From: Wenjunlia vitaminophila DSM 41686 | GTDB lineage: Bacteria; Actinomycetota; Actinomycetes; Streptomycetales; Streptomycetaceae | NCBI RefSeq assembly: GCF_000380165.1 | Contig: NZ_KB904661.1 | Coordinates: 1-64,000 of the forward strand | Direction of reading: 5' to 3' | DNA length: 64,000 nucleotides | Shown here: positions 1 through 10,540 of the stretch, piece after piece | How the letters are laid out: each line of letters opens with the position of its first letter | Position numbering within the stretch: position 1 is the first letter of the stretch | The notes under the pieces: generated by a model | Told to the model about the DNA's origin: nothing | Databases searched by the model: none | The model's input: the letters and a program-made list of their open reading frames with translations, nothing else | Position numbers and translations under genes: made by a program

Positions 1-301
1 GCCAAAGGCCGCGCCCCTGCCGAAGAGACGAGACCAAGCGACCGAGGCACGAGGGAGCGCAGCGTCGAGGAACGCCGGCAGGGGCTCCCCAAAGCGGCCG
101 GCGGCGAGCGAACACAAAAGGGCAGCCGGCGGCAAACCCTTGACGTTCGACGTGGGGAGTAGAAAACTGTCGCCCAGAAGTCGACATTGTCGAACGCACG
201 TCGGCAGCCCCCGACAACGTTCGTTGACTTCCCTCCCATGCAGGACGCTGGCCGGACCACCAGGCCGGCACACGGGGAGCAGCCGGTCCTAAGGAGCAAC
301 G
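1..301. other. Intergenic region upstream of glpF
   Basis: No gene is visible in these 301 bases. A perfect 10-base inverted repeat pairs 13-22 with 76-85. A second inverted pair, CGTTCGAC at 144-151 and GTCGAACG at 189-196, lies about 105-160 bases before the glpF start. In Streptomyces the equivalent glycerol operon is controlled by the IclR-type regulator GylR, whose gene lies just upstream, so this pair could be part of an operator. That is inference; no -10/-35 box stands out. Confidence 0.35.
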
Positions 302-1096
302 GTGTCCAGCGAAGAGATCTTCACCGGGGAACTGATCGGCACCGCGCTCCTGATCCTGCTGGGCGGCGGCGTCAGCGCGGCCGTCGTGTTGAAGCACTCC
401 AAGGCACGGAGCGGCGGCTGGATCGTGGTCGCCTTCGGATGGGGTCTCGCGGTGATGTCGGGGGCGTACGCGGCGAACGAGCTGTCCGGGGCCCATCTGA
501 ACCCCGCGGTCACCCTGGGGCTGTCGATCAAGTCCGGCGACTGGAGCCACGTGCCGGTCTACCTGGGCGGGCAGATGGCCGGGGCGATGGTGGGCGCGTT
601 CCTGGTGTGGCTCACCTACCTGGGGCAGTTCCAGGCGCACCTGCACGACCCCGAGGTGCTGCGGGGCACGGACGTCGATCCTGCCGGTCCGGTCACCAGG
701 CCGGTGGACGCGCCGAAGTTGCCCGGTGGGCCGGTGCTCGGGGTGTTCGCCACCGGCCCGGAGATCCGGAACCCGGCCCAGAACGTGATCACCGAGACCA
801 TCGCCACCACGGTGCTCGTCCTGGTCATCCTGACCCTCGGGCTCAACCCGGGGCTGACCCGCTCGGGCATCAGTCTGCTGGTGGTGGGGCTGCTGGTGGT
901 CAGCATCGGCCTCTCCCTCGGCGGTCCGACCGGCTACGCCATCAACCCGGCGCGCGACCTCGGCCCCCGGATCGTGCACGCCCTGCTTCCCCTGCCCAAC
1001 AAGGGCAGCTCGGACTGGTCCTACGCCTGGGTCCCCGTGCTCGGCCCGCTGGCCGGGGGCGCCGCGGCGGGAGGGATCTTCCGTCTGGCCTTCTGA
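302..1096 (+). CDS. glpF: Glycerol facilitator (MIP/aquaglyceroporin family)
   Basis: Membrane channel of 264 residues that passes glycerol down its gradient. Both family signatures are visible: GAHLNPAV near residues 63-70 and GYAINPARD near 212-220. The Asp right after the second NPAR marks glycerol facilitators rather than water-only aquaporins. The hydrophobic segments fit the usual six-helix, two-half-helix fold. The GTG start at 302 follows AAGGAG at 291-296. It is the first gene of glpF-glpK-glpD, an order matching the gylCABX glycerol operon of Streptomyces, so uptake is coupled to phosphorylation by GlpK. The 120-base gap to glpK holds no clear promoter or terminator, so co-transcription is likely. 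Confidence 0.95.
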   Translation: MSSEEIFTGELIGTALLILLGGGVSAAVVLKHSKARSGGWIVVAFGWGLAVMSGAYAANELSGAHLNPAVTLGLSIKSGDWSHVPVYLGGQMAGAMVGAFLVWLTYLGQFQAHLHDPEVLRGTDVDPAGPVTRPVDAPKLPGGPVLGVFATGPEIRNPAQNVITETIATTVLVLVILTLGLNPGLTRSGISLLVVGLLVVSIGLSLGGPTGYAINPARDLGPRIVHALLPLPNKGSSDWSYAWVPVLGPLAGGAAAGGIFRLAF

Positions 1097-1216
1097 TCCC
1101 CGGCCGCACCCGTCCGCCTCGCCCGACCGCGCCCGCACCCGTCCCACGACCCGCCCCGCGGCGCCGCAGCGGAGAGTCCGACCCGCAGCGCGCGGCCAGG
1201 AGCCACAGGAGGCACC

Positions 1217-2764
1217 GTGACCCCCCAAGCCCCCGCCACCGGCGGCACCGCCCGCCGCGAGTTCGTCGCCGCCATCGACCAGGGCACCACCTCGAGCAGG
1301 TGCATCGTGTTCGACCGGGACGGCGAGGTCGTCTCGATCGACAGCCGGGAGCACGCGCAGATCCTGCCCAGACCCGGCTGGGTGGAGCACGACGCCACGG
1401 AGATCTGGGAGAACGTCCGGAGCGTCGTCGACGGCGCGCTGCGGAAGGCCGACGTCCCGGTCAGCGCGATCAGGGCGTTGGGCATCACCAACCAGCGGGA
1501 GACCACCCTGCTGTGGGACCGGGCCACCGGTCAGCCCGCCCACAACGCCATCGTCTGGCAGGACACCCGTACCGATGCGCTCTGCCGGGAGCTGGGCGGC
1601 GACATCGGCCAGGACCGCTACCGCCGGGCCACGGGTCTGCCGCTGGCCAGCTACTTCGCCGGCCCCAAGATCCGCTGGCTGCTGGACAACGTGCCCGGGC
1701 TGCGTGAGCGCGCCGAGAACGGCGAGTTGCTCTTCGGCACCATGGACTCGTGGGTCATCTGGAACCTGACCGGTGGCACGGAGGGCGGCATCCACGTCAC
1801 CGACGTCACCAACGCCTCCCGCACCCTGCTGATGGACCTGCGCACCCTCCAGTGGGACGAGGAGATCTGCGCCAGCATGGGCGTGCCCATGTCCGTGTTG
1901 CCGGAGATCCGCTCGTCGGCCGAGGTGTACGGCACCGCCACCGGCACCCTGGACGGGGTCCCGGTGGCGTCCGCCCTCGGCGACCAGCAGGCGGCGCTGT
2001 TTGGTCAGACCTGCTTCACCCGCGGCGAGGCCAAGTCCACCTACGGCACCGGCACCTTCCTGCTGTTGAACACCGGCGAGGACATCGTGGGGTCCACCAG
2101 CGGCCTGGTGACCACCGTGGGGTACCGGATCGGTGCCGAACCCGCGGTCTACGCGTTGGAGGGTTCCATCGCGGTGACCGGCTCCCTGGTGCAGTGGATG
2201 CGCGACCAGATGGGCGTGATCAGCGACGCGTCCGAGATCGAGGCCCTGGCCAGGACCGTCGAGGACAACGGAGGCGCCTACTTCGTCCCGGCGTTCTCCG
2301 GCCTGTTCGCCCCGCACTGGCGCTCCGACGCCCGTGGAGTGATCGCCGGCCTGACCCGCTACGTGACCAGGGCGCACCTGGCCCGCGCGGTGCTCGAGGC
2401 CACCGCCTGGCAGACCAGGGAGATCGTGGACGCGATGACCCAGGACTCCGGGGTTCGGCTGGCCACGCTCCGGGTGGACGGCGGCATGACGGCCAACGAC
2501 CTGCTGCTCCAGATCATCGCCGACTTCGTCGACGCGCCGGTCGTGCGCCCGGTGGTCACCGAGACCACCAGCCTGGGCGCCGCCTACGCGGCCGGCCTGG
2601 CCGTCGGCTTCTGGCCGGACACCAACGCGCTGCGTGCCCACTGGAAGAAGGACGCCGAGTGGGTCCCACGGATGGACCCGGTGATCCGCGACCGCGAGTA
2701 CACCTACTGGCTGAAGGCCGTTGACCGGACCATGGGCTGGCTGGACGAGGAGGAGACCCGATGA
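1217..2764 (+). CDS. glpK: Glycerol kinase
   Basis: Cytoplasmic ATP-dependent kinase (FGGY family, 515 residues) converting glycerol to sn-glycerol 3-phosphate and so trapping it in the cell. The N-terminal phosphate-binding segment [18 protein letters not shown] is clear, followed by the NQRET and IVWQDTRT motifs and the C-terminal [16 protein letters not shown] segment. Length is normal. The GTG start at 1217 is preceded by CAGGAGG with good spacing. The stop codon overlaps the glpD start (ATGA at 2761-2764), which indicates translational coupling and a single operon. Confidence 0.97.
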   Translation: MTPQAPATGGTARREFVAAIDQGTTSSRCIVFDRDGEVVSIDSREHAQILPRPGWVEHDATEIWENVRSVVDGALRKADVPVSAIRALGITNQRETTLLWDRATGQPAHNAIVWQDTRTDALCRELGGDIGQDRYRRATGLPLASYFAGPKIRWLLDNVPGLRERAENGELLFGTMDSWVIWNLTGGTEGGIHVTDVTNASRTLLMDLRTLQWDEEICASMGVPMSVLPEIRSSAEVYGTATGTLDGVPVASALGDQQAALFGQTCFTRGEAKSTYGTGTFLLLNTGEDIVGSTSGLVTTVGYRIGAEPAVYALEGSIAVTGSLVQWMRDQMGVISDASEIEALARTVEDNGGAYFVPAFSGLFAPHWRSDARGVIAGLTRYVTRAHLARAVLEATAWQTREIVDAMTQDSGVRLATLRVDGGMTANDLLLQIIADFVDAPVVRPVVTETTSLGAAYAAGLAVGFWPDTNALRAHWKKDAEWVPRMDPVIRDREYTYWLKAVDRTMGWLDEEETR

Positions 2765-4362
2765 GCACCGCACAGAGGTTGCCGAGCCTGGGCACCCACC
2801 AGGCGACCAACCGCAAGGCGAGCCGCGCCGAGACCAGGGCGCTGCTGGACGGCGCCACCTTCGACCTGCTGGTGGTCGGCGGCGGCATCCTGGGCATCTC
2901 GGCGGCCTGGCACGCCGCGCAGTCCGGCCTGGCGGTGGCCATGGTGGACGCGGGCGACTTCGCCGGGGCCACCTCGTCGGCGTCGTCCAAGCTGGTCCAC
3001 GGCGGGCTGCGGTACCTCCAGACGGGGGCGGTGCGGCTGGTGGCGGAGAACCACCACGAGCGGCGGGTGCTCAGCAGGGACGTCGCCCCGCACCTGGTCA
3101 ACCCCCTCACCTTCTACCTGCCGGTGTACCGGGGCGGCCCGCACGGGGCCGCCAAGCTGGGCGCGGGGGTGTTCGCCTACTCCGCGCTGTCCGCGTTCGG
3201 TGACGGGGTGGGGCGGGTCATCAGCCCGTCCAAGGCCGCCCGGGACGTCCCCGGGCTGCGCACGGAGAGCCTCCGGGCGGTCGCCGTCTACGGCGACCAC
3301 CAGATGAACGACTCCCGGATGGCCCTGATGACGGTGCGGGCCGCGGTGGAGGCCGGTGCCGTGGTGCTCAACCACGCCGAGGTCACCGGGCTGCGCTTCA
3401 CCGGGGGCCGGGTCACCGGAGCCGACCTGCGGGACCGGATAGACGACGTCGAGTTCGGCGTGGACGCCCGACTGGTGCTCAACGCGACGGGCCCCTGGGT
3501 GGACCGGCTGCGACGGATGGAGGACCCGGGCGCCGCCCCGAGCGTGCGGCTGTCCAAGGGGGCCCACCTGGTGCTGCGGCGTCGGGCCCCGATGCGGGCC
3601 GCGCTGGCCACCCCCGTGGACAAGTACCGGATCACCTTCGCCCTGCCGTGGGAGGACCAGCTCCTGCTCGGCACCACGGACGAACCGTACGAGGGCGACC
3701 CGGCCGACGTCCGGGCAACGGACGCGGACATCGAGCAGATCCTGCACGAGGCGTCGTTCTCGCTGCGCGACGAGCACCTGGACCGGTCACTGCTGACCTA
3801 CGCGTTCGCCGGACTGCGGGTGCTGCCGGGCGGTCCCGGGGACACCGCGTCGGCGAAGCGGGAGACCGTGGTCACCGAGGGCCGCGGCGGGATGCTCTCC
3901 GTGGCCGGGGGGAAGTGGACCACCTACCGGCACATCGGCCGCACCGTCCTGCGGGCCCTCGCCCGCCAGCCCCGGGGGCCGCTGGCCCGGGAGATGGAGC
4001 CGCCGTCCCGGCTGCCGCGCCGGGTGCCCCTGCCGGGTGTGGCCAACCCCAACGCGGTCGCCCACCGGCTGCTGGTGGACCGGGAGGCCGGGGCCGGCCT
4101 CGACCCGGTCACCGCCCGTCACCTGGCCACCCATTACGGGGCGCTGTCCTTCGAGATCGCCCGCCTGGTCAACGAGGACCCGTCGCTGGGGCAGCGCATC
4201 CACCAGGACGGCCCGGAGATCTGGGCCCAGGTCCTCTACGCGCGGGACCACGAGTGGGCGGTCAACGTCGATGACGTGCTGCGCCGGCGCACCACGCTGA
4301 CCATCCGCGGTCTGGACACCGAAGAGGTGCGGGCCCGGGTCGGGGAGATGCTGAAGGGCTGA
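2761..4362 (+). CDS. glpD: Glycerol-3-phosphate dehydrogenase (FAD-dependent)
   Basis: Membrane-associated flavoenzyme of 533 residues oxidising sn-glycerol 3-phosphate to dihydroxyacetone phosphate and passing electrons to quinone. The Rossmann FAD motif [15 protein letters not shown] lies near residues 38-52, followed by [17 protein letters not shown], typical of GlpA/GlpD. A C-terminal dehydrogenase domain is present (residues ~400-520). The ATG start overlaps the glpK stop by four bases. It completes the glycerol pathway and is the last operon gene; a 276-base gap follows in which I see only weak hairpins. Confidence 0.96.
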   Translation: MSTAQRLPSLGTHQATNRKASRAETRALLDGATFDLLVVGGGILGISAAWHAAQSGLAVAMVDAGDFAGATSSASSKLVHGGLRYLQTGAVRLVAENHHERRVLSRDVAPHLVNPLTFYLPVYRGGPHGAAKLGAGVFAYSALSAFGDGVGRVISPSKAARDVPGLRTESLRAVAVYGDHQMNDSRMALMTVRAAVEAGAVVLNHAEVTGLRFTGGRVTGADLRDRIDDVEFGVDARLVLNATGPWVDRLRRMEDPGAAPSVRLSKGAHLVLRRRAPMRAALATPVDKYRITFALPWEDQLLLGTTDEPYEGDPADVRATDADIEQILHEASFSLRDEHLDRSLLTYAFAGLRVLPGGPGDTASAKRETVVTEGRGGMLSVAGGKWTTYRHIGRTVLRALARQPRGPLAREMEPPSRLPRRVPLPGVANPNAVAHRLLVDREAGAGLDPVTARHLATHYGALSFEIARLVNEDPSLGQRIHQDGPEIWAQVLYARDHEWAVNVDDVLRRRTTLTIRGLDTEEVRARVGEMLKG

Positions 4363-4638
4363 GGGAACGGGCCGGGCCCTGTGGGGCCGGGCCGCCGCGT
4401 CCAGCCCGGTGCGGCAGCCGCACGAGGGGCCGCGCGTCCTCCCTGGAACGAGTGGACTTGCCGGCACGGCCGGGGCCTTCCGAGCACCTGGGCGCGACCG
4501 GGCGTCCCCGGCGCCCCACCGACCGGATCCACCGGCTCCGGGGGCTGCGGCAGCGCACGGGGAACAGCTTAGGCTTGGCAGGTACGGCTGCCCGCGGATG
4601 GCCCGCGGCGGCGTTGGCAACGGCAAAGGAGGCGCTGG

Positions 4639-5622
4639 GTGATCGAGCTCGAGGGTGTGCCCGAGCTGATCGACCCGGTCATGGTGGCCGCGTTCGAGGG
4701 CTGGAACGATGCCGGGGACGCCGCCTCCACCGCGGTCGCGCACCTGGATCGGGAGTGGAAGGGCGAGGTCTTCGCGGCACTCGACGCCGAGGACTACTAC
4801 GACTTCCAGGTCAACCGGCCCCATGTGTGGCTGGACGGCGGGGCCCGCCGGGTCACGTGGCCGACCACGCGTCTGTCCGTGGTGCGGGTCACCGAGCCCA
4901 AACCCCGCGACCTGGTGCTGGTGCGCGGCATCGAACCCAGCATGCGCTGGCGTTCGTTCTGCAACGAGCTCCTCGGTTTCGCCCACGAGCTAGGCGTCGA
5001 GCTGGTCGTGGTGCTGGGCGCGCTGCTCGGGGACACCCCGCACACCCGTCCGGTCCCGGTGAGCGGCACCACCTCCGACCCGGAGCTGGCCAGGACCCTG
5101 CACCTGGAGGAGAGCCGCTACGAGGGGCCCACCGGGATCGTCGGCATCCTGCAGGAAGCGTGCACCCACGCGGGCGTGCCGGCGGTGAGCCTGTGGGCCG
5201 CGGTGCCGCACTACGTGTCCCAGCCACCCAATCCCAAGGCCACGCTCGCCCTGCTCAACCGGCTCGAGGACCTGCTCGACCTGCGGATGCCGCTCGGCGA
5301 GCTCCCTGAGGACGCACGGGCCTGGCAGCTCGGGGTGGACCAGCTCGCGGCGGAGGACAGCGAGGTCGCCGAGTACGTCCAGTCGTTGGAGGAGGCCAGG
5401 GACACCGCCGAGCTGCCCGAGGCGTCCGGCGAGGCCATCGCCCGGGAGTTCGAGAAGTACCTGCGCCGCCGTGACGGCCACGGCTCGCACGCCCGGGAGG
5501 GCGGTGACCCAGCCGAGGGGCGCGACCTGGGGTCGTTCCGGCGGGGCGGCCCCGGCCCGCAGGGCCCGGCACAGCGCGCCGAGGACCCCGGACCCGAGGG
5601 CGAGCCGGACGAGGACCGGTGA
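4639..5622 (+). CDS. PAC2-family protein
   Basis: A 327-residue protein of the PAC2 family, named after a eukaryotic proteasome assembly chaperone; its role in actinobacteria is not established. The PAC2 fold covers about residues 5-270, beginning with ELIDPVMVAAFEGWNDAGDA. The last ~60 residues are Gly/Pro/Asp-rich and probably disordered. The GTG start is preceded by AAAGGAGG. A PAC2 gene beside mshC is a conserved actinobacterial arrangement, here tail to tail with mshC across a strong hairpin. Family assignment is confident; function is unknown. Confidence 0.9.
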   Translation: MIELEGVPELIDPVMVAAFEGWNDAGDAASTAVAHLDREWKGEVFAALDAEDYYDFQVNRPHVWLDGGARRVTWPTTRLSVVRVTEPKPRDLVLVRGIEPSMRWRSFCNELLGFAHELGVELVVVLGALLGDTPHTRPVPVSGTTSDPELARTLHLEESRYEGPTGIVGILQEACTHAGVPAVSLWAAVPHYVSQPPNPKATLALLNRLEDLLDLRMPLGELPEDARAWQLGVDQLAAEDSEVAEYVQSLEEARDTAELPEASGEAIAREFEKYLRRRDGHGSHAREGGDPAEGRDLGSFRRGGPGPQGPAQRAEDPGPEGEPDEDR

Positions 5623-5628
5623 CCGCCG

Positions 5629-5658
5629 GGTGACCGGGCCGCGGCCGGCCCGGTCACC
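5629..5658. terminator. Bidirectional hairpin between the PAC2 gene and mshC
   Basis: A perfect 13-base-pair stem (5629-5641 with 5646-5658) with a 4-base loop CGGC lies between two convergent genes. There is no T-run, as is common for terminators in very G+C-rich genomes. Confidence 0.75.
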
Positions 5659-5778
5659 TTCCCCGTGGTGCGGGCCGGTCCTGGGCGCGCGGCCGCGGCC
5701 CGCTCGGGGGCGGTTCCGCACCGGGGACGCCGGCGTCCCTCCCGCTCGAGGGTGCACGCCGGTGTCCCTGGTGGACCG

Positions 5779-7008
5779 TCAGAGCGCCACCCCGAGCAGC
5801 GCGTCCACCGTGCGCGAGAGCAGTCCGGGTGCCCCCGTGTCGGTGCCGCCCCGATCCTCCTGACGTTCCACCCAGCGGTCCACCGCAGCAAGTGCGGCCG
5901 GCGCGTCCAGGTCGTCGGCGAGCGCGGCCCTCACCTGCTCGAGTGCCTCCAGTGCCGACGGGCCCTCCGGCCTGGCGACCGCGGACCGCCAGCGCGCCAG
6001 CCGGGCCCCGGCCTGCTGGAGCACCTCGTCGGTCCACTCCCAGTCCGACCGGTAGTGGTGGGACAGCAGGGCCAGCCGGATCGCCATCGGGTCGGTCCCG
6101 GCCCGGCGCAGCGTCGAGACGAAGACCAGGTTCCCCCGGGACTTGGACATCTTCTCGCCGTCCAGGGCGACCATCCCGGAGTGCACGTACGCCTGGGCGT
6201 AGGGGTGTTCGCCGGTCACCACCTGGGCGTGCGCCGCGCCCATCTCGTGGTGCGGGAACGCCAGGTCGCAGCCGCCGCCCTGGACGTCGAAGCCCATCCG
6301 GAGGTACTCCAGGGCGATGGCCACGCACTCGATGTGCCAACCGGGGCGGCCCGGCCCCAGCGAACCGCCGTCCCAGCTCGGCTCGCCCGGCCTGGCCGCC
6401 ATCCACAGCAGGGGATCCAGGGGGTCCTTCTTGCCTGGCCGGTCCGGGTCGCCGCCGCGCTCCGCGGACAGTCGTCGCATCGTCGACTGGTCCAGGCCCG
6501 ACACCTCACCGAACCGCGGGTCGCTGGCCACCCAGAAGTACACGTCGCCGTCGAGCTCGTAGGCCGCGCCCGCGGCCAGCAGGCGCTCGACCAGAGGAAC
6601 GATTCGGCCGATGGCCTCCACCGCGCCCACGTAGTGGTCCGGGGGCAGAATCCGCAACGCCGTCATGTCCTCGCGGTACAGGGTGGTCTCGCGGTCGGCG
6701 AGGGCCGCCCAGTCCTCACCGGTCTGTTCGGCGCGCTCCAGCAGCGGGTCGTCGATGTCGGTGACGTTCTGCACGTAGAGGACGTCGTGCCCCGCGTCTC
6801 GCCAGACCCGTTGCAGCAGGTCGAACGCCGTGTAGGTGGCGGCGTGTCCCATGTGGGTGGCGTCGTAGGGGGTGATGCCGCAGACGTAGAGCCGGGCCAC
6901 CGGGCCGGGGCTCAGGGTGAGGGGACCACCGGTCGCGGTGTCGTGCACCCGCGGGGCCGGTCCGTGACCGGGCAGGGCGGGTACGTCGGAAGCGGGCCAG
7001 GCATACAT
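5779..7008 (-). CDS. mshC: Mycothiol cysteine ligase MshC
   Basis: ATP-dependent ligase of 409 residues joining L-cysteine to the amine of glucosaminyl-inositol in mycothiol synthesis, the main low-molecular-weight thiol of actinobacteria. It is related to cysteinyl-tRNA synthetase. The HIGH-like motif THMGH is at residues 51-55, with Cys43 just before it as the expected zinc ligand, and the KMSKS loop is near 287-291. The length suits MshC and is shorter than CysRS because the anticodon-binding end is absent. The start at 7008 gives MYAWPASD, a typical N-terminus. It is followed on the same strand (upstream) by the conserved SCO1664-DUF3090-phosphatase genes. Confidence 0.95.
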   Translation of the reverse strand: MYAWPASDVPALPGHGPAPRVHDTATGGPLTLSPGPVARLYVCGITPYDATHMGHAATYTAFDLLQRVWRDAGHDVLYVQNVTDIDDPLLERAEQTGEDWAALADRETTLYREDMTALRILPPDHYVGAVEAIGRIVPLVERLLAAGAAYELDGDVYFWVASDPRFGEVSGLDQSTMRRLSAERGGDPDRPGKKDPLDPLLWMAARPGEPSWDGGSLGPGRPGWHIECVAIALEYLRMGFDVQGGGCDLAFPHHEMGAAHAQVVTGEHPYAQAYVHSGMVALDGEKMSKSRGNLVFVSTLRRAGTDPMAIRLALLSHHYRSDWEWTDEVLQQAGARLARWRSAVARPEGPSALEALEQVRAALADDLDAPAALAAVDRWVERQEDRGGTDTGAPGLLSRTVDALLGVAL

Positions 7009-7091
7009 ATCTTGAGGGTAACTGTATGCACGTACATCTTACGAGCGGCCTCTGCCCCGCCGTGCCGGCCCCAACCGGACCGCCGCTCGCG

Positions 7092-7946
7092 TCAGATCGG
7101 GGGCCAGGGCACCGCCGGCCAGGTGTCGCTGGGCTCCGGGTGCCGGCCCGCGGCGAGCAGGCGCGCCACCCGCCGCCGCACCGCCTCCACCTCGGCGGGG
7201 GTGACCAGGGCGGTCAGCCGCTCCCCGAGCCCGGCCGCCAGCTCGCCGCGCAGCTTCTCCAGGACCTCGACGGCCTCGTCGGGCAGCGGTTCGCCGGCCC
7301 AGCCCCACAGCAGGGTGCGCAGCTTGTCCTCGGCGTGGAAGGTGACGCCGTGGTCGATCCCGTAGAGCCTGCCGCCAGGGCCCGGCAGCAGGTGGCCGCC
7401 CTTGCGGTCGGAGTTGTTGATCACGGCGTCCAGCACCGCGAGCCGCCGCAGCCGGGCGTCGTCGGCGTGCACCAGCAGTGCGGTGTCCCCGTTCTCCAGC
7501 CGCACCGGGGCGACGACCCGCCACCCCGGTTCCGGCCGTGTTCCCGGCTGCACGGCCAGCAGCTCCGGCCCCTGTTCGACGTCGATCCAGAGCTGGCACA
7601 TCCCGGGACCGTGCGGTCCCTCGCGGAGCACGGTCGGCGGGACCAGGTCCCAGCCGGTCGCCGCGGAGACCAGGAAGCTGGCCACCTCGCGCCCGGCGAG
7701 CGTGCCGTCCGGGAAGTCCCACAGGGGCCGCTCCCCGACGACCGGCTTGTACACGCACGTCGCCCGCCGCCCGGCGTGCTCGACCGAGCAGTACAGCACG
7801 ACGTTCGAGGCGTCACCGATGCGCCCACGCACCGTCAGCTCGCCCTGCTCCAGCAGCTCGACGGCGTCCTCGCCGGACGGTGGGGGCGCTGTGCTCGCGG
7901 AGGTCAGGACGCGGCCCCCCGCAGGTAGCCGTTCTGCCGCGGGCAC
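7092..7946 (-). CDS. SCO1664-family protein of unknown function
   Basis: Conserved actinobacterial protein usually found between mshC and a DUF3090 gene, as here. The core starts at VELLEQGELTVRGRI and contains motifs reminiscent of a distant kinase-like (PI3/4-kinase) fold: a Lys in CVYKPV, then DAVINNSDRKGGHLL and a later GIDHG. The Asn/Asp arrangement is catalytic-looking, but no substrate is known. The start is uncertain. I chose GTG at 7946, which overlaps the DUF3090 gene by 43 bases. A CTG at 7907 or a GTG at 7988 is also possible, and no candidate has a strong ribosome site. Confidence 0.8.
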   Translation of the reverse strand: MPAAERLPAGGRVLTSASTAPPPSGEDAVELLEQGELTVRGRIGDASNVVLYCSVEHAGRRATCVYKPVVGERPLWDFPDGTLAGREVASFLVSAATGWDLVPPTVLREGPHGPGMCQLWIDVEQGPELLAVQPGTRPEPGWRVVAPVRLENGDTALLVHADDARLRRLAVLDAVINNSDRKGGHLLPGPGGRLYGIDHGVTFHAEDKLRTLLWGWAGEPLPDEAVEVLEKLRGELAAGLGERLTALVTPAEVEAVRRRVARLLAAGRHPEPSDTWPAVPWPPI

Positions 7947-8503
7947 ACATGGCCGTCCGGGTCCAGGGGGAGGTTGCAGAACGGGCACGGCGGGCGGCCG
8001 GCGGCCACCACGTCCAGGGCGCGCTTGGCGAAGCCGCGGGCCATCGCCCCGGTCAGCCGCACCCTCAGCAGAGGCGGCCCGTTCTCGTCGTCCTGGAGCA
8101 GCATCTCCTCTGCGGCCTGGAGGTCCTCCTCGGAGTCCACCTCCACCTCGACCAGCGCCTGCGCCTCGACGACCACCCGCTGGCCCTCACCGTCCCAGGC
8201 CAGGGCCATGGTCCCGACGCGGAACTCGACGGGCTCGACGGGGCTGTGCAGCGGCTCGGTGTCGATCGCCTCGGCGGGCGCCACGGCCGGCACCTGGGCG
8301 TTGCCGCCGCTGCGCCGCACCACTTCGTCGAGCAGCTCGTCAACCCGTTCGGCCAACGCTGCCACCTGGGCTTTTTCCAGCGCGACGCTGGTGATTCTGC
8401 CGGCGCTCGACGCCTGGAGGTAGAAGGCGCGCTCGCCCGGCTGCCCCACCGTCCCGGCGACGAAGCGGTCCGGCGGGTCGTAGAGGAACACCTGACGGGG
8501 CAC
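7904..8503 (-). CDS. DUF3090-family protein
   Basis: A 199-residue protein of unknown function restricted to actinobacteria. The GTG start at 8503 gives the characteristic VPRQVFLYDPPDRFVAGTVG opening and is preceded by GGAG. A C-terminal zinc-ribbon-like stretch, CPFCNLPLDPDGHVC, lies near residues 173-187. The 3' end overlaps the next gene, so the two are probably translated together. A longer reading frame continues upstream but lacks the conserved start and is rejected. Confidence 0.88.
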   Translation of the reverse strand: MPRQVFLYDPPDRFVAGTVGQPGERAFYLQASSAGRITSVALEKAQVAALAERVDELLDEVVRRSGGNAQVPAVAPAEAIDTEPLHSPVEPVEFRVGTMALAWDGEGQRVVVEAQALVEVEVDSEEDLQAAEEMLLQDDENGPPLLRVRLTGAMARGFAKRALDVVAAGRPPCPFCNLPLDPDGHVCPRQNGYLRGAAS

Positions 8504-8643
8504 GTCCTGCTCCGATGACTCGACTCGACTCCACAATGGGGACCAAAGCTTGATCTGTGGTGGATCCACCCTACTGACGCGGGCCGGCCGGCGCGAAGGA
8601 GGGCGGAGGCCAGGGGCCCCCGACGCCGGGGACGCCCCCGGTC

Positions 8644-9351
8644 TCAGGGCGCCCCCGCTCCCCCGCCGACGACCGCGTCGCCCTCCGCCGGTCCGCTGTC
8701 CGGCTCCACCGGCCGGGGGGCGAGGCCGTTCAGGTCCCCGGTGTCCCCCAGCCGGAGCAGGAAGGGACGGGCCGCGGTGTAGCGGATCGCGGTCACGGAG
8801 CAGGGGTCCACGGCGATCCGCTGGAACAGGTCCAGGTGCATCCCGAGCGCGTCGGCGACGACCGACTTGATGATGTCCCCGTGGGAGCACACCACCAGCA
8901 GCGCGTCCGCCCCGTGGTCCCGCTCCACCCGGTCGTTCCACTCGCGGACCGCGTCCACCGCCCGCGTCTGCATCTGCCGCAGCGACTCCCCCTCGGGCCC
9001 GGGGAAGACGGCGCGGGAGGGGTACTGCTGCACCGTCCCCCACAGCGGTTCCTCGACCAGCTCGCTGATCTTGCGGCCGGTCCAGTCCCCGTAGCGGCAC
9101 TCCCCGACCCGTTCGTCGGTGTGCAGCTCCACTTCGGGCCGCGCCCGCAGCAGCGGCTCCAGGGTCTGCTGGCACCGTTGCAGGGGGCTGCTGACCACCG
9201 CGGCGAGCGGCAGGGTGGCCACCCGGGCGGCGAGGGCCACGGCCTGTTCACGCCCGCGCTCGTCCAGGGTCACGCCGGGACTCCACCCGGCGAGGGCTCC
9301 GGAGGTGTTGGCGGTGGAACGGCCGTGGCGCACGAGCAAGACAGTGGGCAT
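8644..9351 (-). CDS. Histidine phosphatase (MSMEG_4193 family)
   Basis: Histidine-phosphatase/phosphoglycerate-mutase superfamily member of 235 residues. The catalytic RHG motif (Arg8-His9-Gly10) opens the protein, and VVCSHGDIIKS holds the second catalytic His. The subfamily occurs beside DUF3090 and mshC in actinobacteria, but its substrate is not established. The last ~40 residues are Gly/Pro-rich and probably flexible. ATG start at 9351. It lies upstream of the DUF3090 gene on the same strand (140-base gap) and is divergent from the CorA-like gene. Confidence 0.9.
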   Translation of the reverse strand: MPTVLLVRHGRSTANTSGALAGWSPGVTLDERGREQAVALAARVATLPLAAVVSSPLQRCQQTLEPLLRARPEVELHTDERVGECRYGDWTGRKISELVEEPLWGTVQQYPSRAVFPGPEGESLRQMQTRAVDAVREWNDRVERDHGADALLVVCSHGDIIKSVVADALGMHLDLFQRIAVDPCSVTAIRYTAARPFLLRLGDTGDLNGLAPRPVEPDSGPAEGDAVVGGGAGAP

Positions 9352-9539
9352 GGCACCACTCTAAGCAGGGCGCCGTTCGGCGCGGCCCGGGCCGTGGTGT
9401 GCGGGTGGGGCGCGGGCAGGTCGGGGCGGGGACCGGGAACCGGGGCGGGAGGTCGGGCGGGGCGCCTCCCCGGGGGAACGGACGGTTGGGAACGTGCCCG
9501 ACGTGGCCCGGTTCGTCGGTTCGGGGCAGAATCCACAGG

Positions 9540-10526
9540 GTGATCGTTGACTGTGCGATGTACCGCGGCGGACGCCGGGTGCCGGGTCCCGAGGACTTCT
9601 CGGAGGCCCTGGCCCAGGCGCGGGCGACCGGCGACGCGTACCTGTGGATCGGCCTCTACGAGCCCACGGCAGCCGAGTTCGACCTGGTCACCAGCGAGTT
9701 CGGACTGCACCCACTGTCGGTGGAGGACGCGCTGAAGGCGCACCAGCGGCCCAAGCTCGAGGCGTACGACGACTCGCTGTTCCTGGTGCTCAAGACGATC
9801 GTCTACGACGAGGAGGCCGCCGGTATCTCCTCCGGCGAGCTGATGGTCTTCCTCGGCGACGCGTTCGTGGTCACGGTGCGGCACGGCGAGGGGAACCCGC
9901 TCACCGAGGTGCGTTCCCGCCTCGAGGGGCACCCCGAGGTGCTGCGGCACGGCCCGGGGGCGGTGATGTACGCGGTCAGCGACGCGGTGGTGGACCAGTA
10001 CGTCCTGGTGGCCGACCAGCTCCAGATGGACCTCGAGGAGCTCGAGGCGGCGGTGTTCGCCCCCCGGGGCAACAGCGACGTGGGAAGCGTGGCCGCGCGC
10101 ATCTACGCCTTCAAGCGGCAGGTGCTGGAGTTCCGCCGGGCCACCGCTCCCCTGCTGGAGCCGATGCAGCGCCTGTCCGGCGGCGTCACCCCGTTCATCG
10201 ACCCGGCGGCCCGACCCTACCTCCGCGATGTCAGTGACCACCTGACCAGGGCGAACGACCACGTGGACGGTCTGGACAGGTTGCTCTCCGACATCCTCGG
10301 CGCCAACCTCGCGCAGATGGGCGTGCAGCAGAACGACGACATGCGGAAGATCTCCGCCTGGGCCGCCATGATCGCGATCCCCACCATGATCGCCGGGATC
10401 TACGGCATGAACTTCCGGCACATGCCCGAACTGGACCAGGTGTGGGGCTACCCGCTGGCGCTCGCCGCCATGGCCGTCGCCTGTCTGGGGCTGCACCGGT
10501 TCTTCAAGCGCCGCGGCTGGCTGTGA
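9540..10526 (+). CDS. CorA-family magnesium/divalent cation transporter
   Basis: Membrane protein of 329 residues forming a pentameric cation channel, mainly Mg2+ or Co2+. A large cytoplasmic N-terminal domain is followed by two C-terminal helices, and the hallmark loop motif YGMNF lies near residues 287-291. The protein ends in the basic tail FFKRRGWL. I chose the GTG at 9540 because the conserved part starts there; the earlier in-frame ATG at 9399 would add a 47-residue Gly/Arg-rich non-conserved leader. The 3' end is only 14 bases from the convergent ferritin-like gene. Confidence 0.9.
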   Translation: MIVDCAMYRGGRRVPGPEDFSEALAQARATGDAYLWIGLYEPTAAEFDLVTSEFGLHPLSVEDALKAHQRPKLEAYDDSLFLVLKTIVYDEEAAGISSGELMVFLGDAFVVTVRHGEGNPLTEVRSRLEGHPEVLRHGPGAVMYAVSDAVVDQYVLVADQLQMDLEELEAAVFAPRGNSDVGSVAARIYAFKRQVLEFRRATAPLLEPMQRLSGGVTPFIDPAARPYLRDVSDHLTRANDHVDGLDRLLSDILGANLAQMGVQQNDDMRKISAWAAMIAIPTMIAGIYGMNFRHMPELDQVWGYPLALAAMAVACLGLHRFFKRRGWL

Positions 10527-10540
10527 CCATGGCGGTCCGC

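Noticed and set aside
13-85. Inverted repeat as an insertion-sequence end or terminator
   Set aside because: Arms are only 10 bases and 53 bases apart; no transposase and no matching partner repeat nearby.
187-1707. Long open frame of 506 codons across glpF and glpK
   Set aside because: It is an alternative-frame shadow: Arg/Pro/Gly-rich, no conserved motif, and the true genes in other frames are unmistakable.
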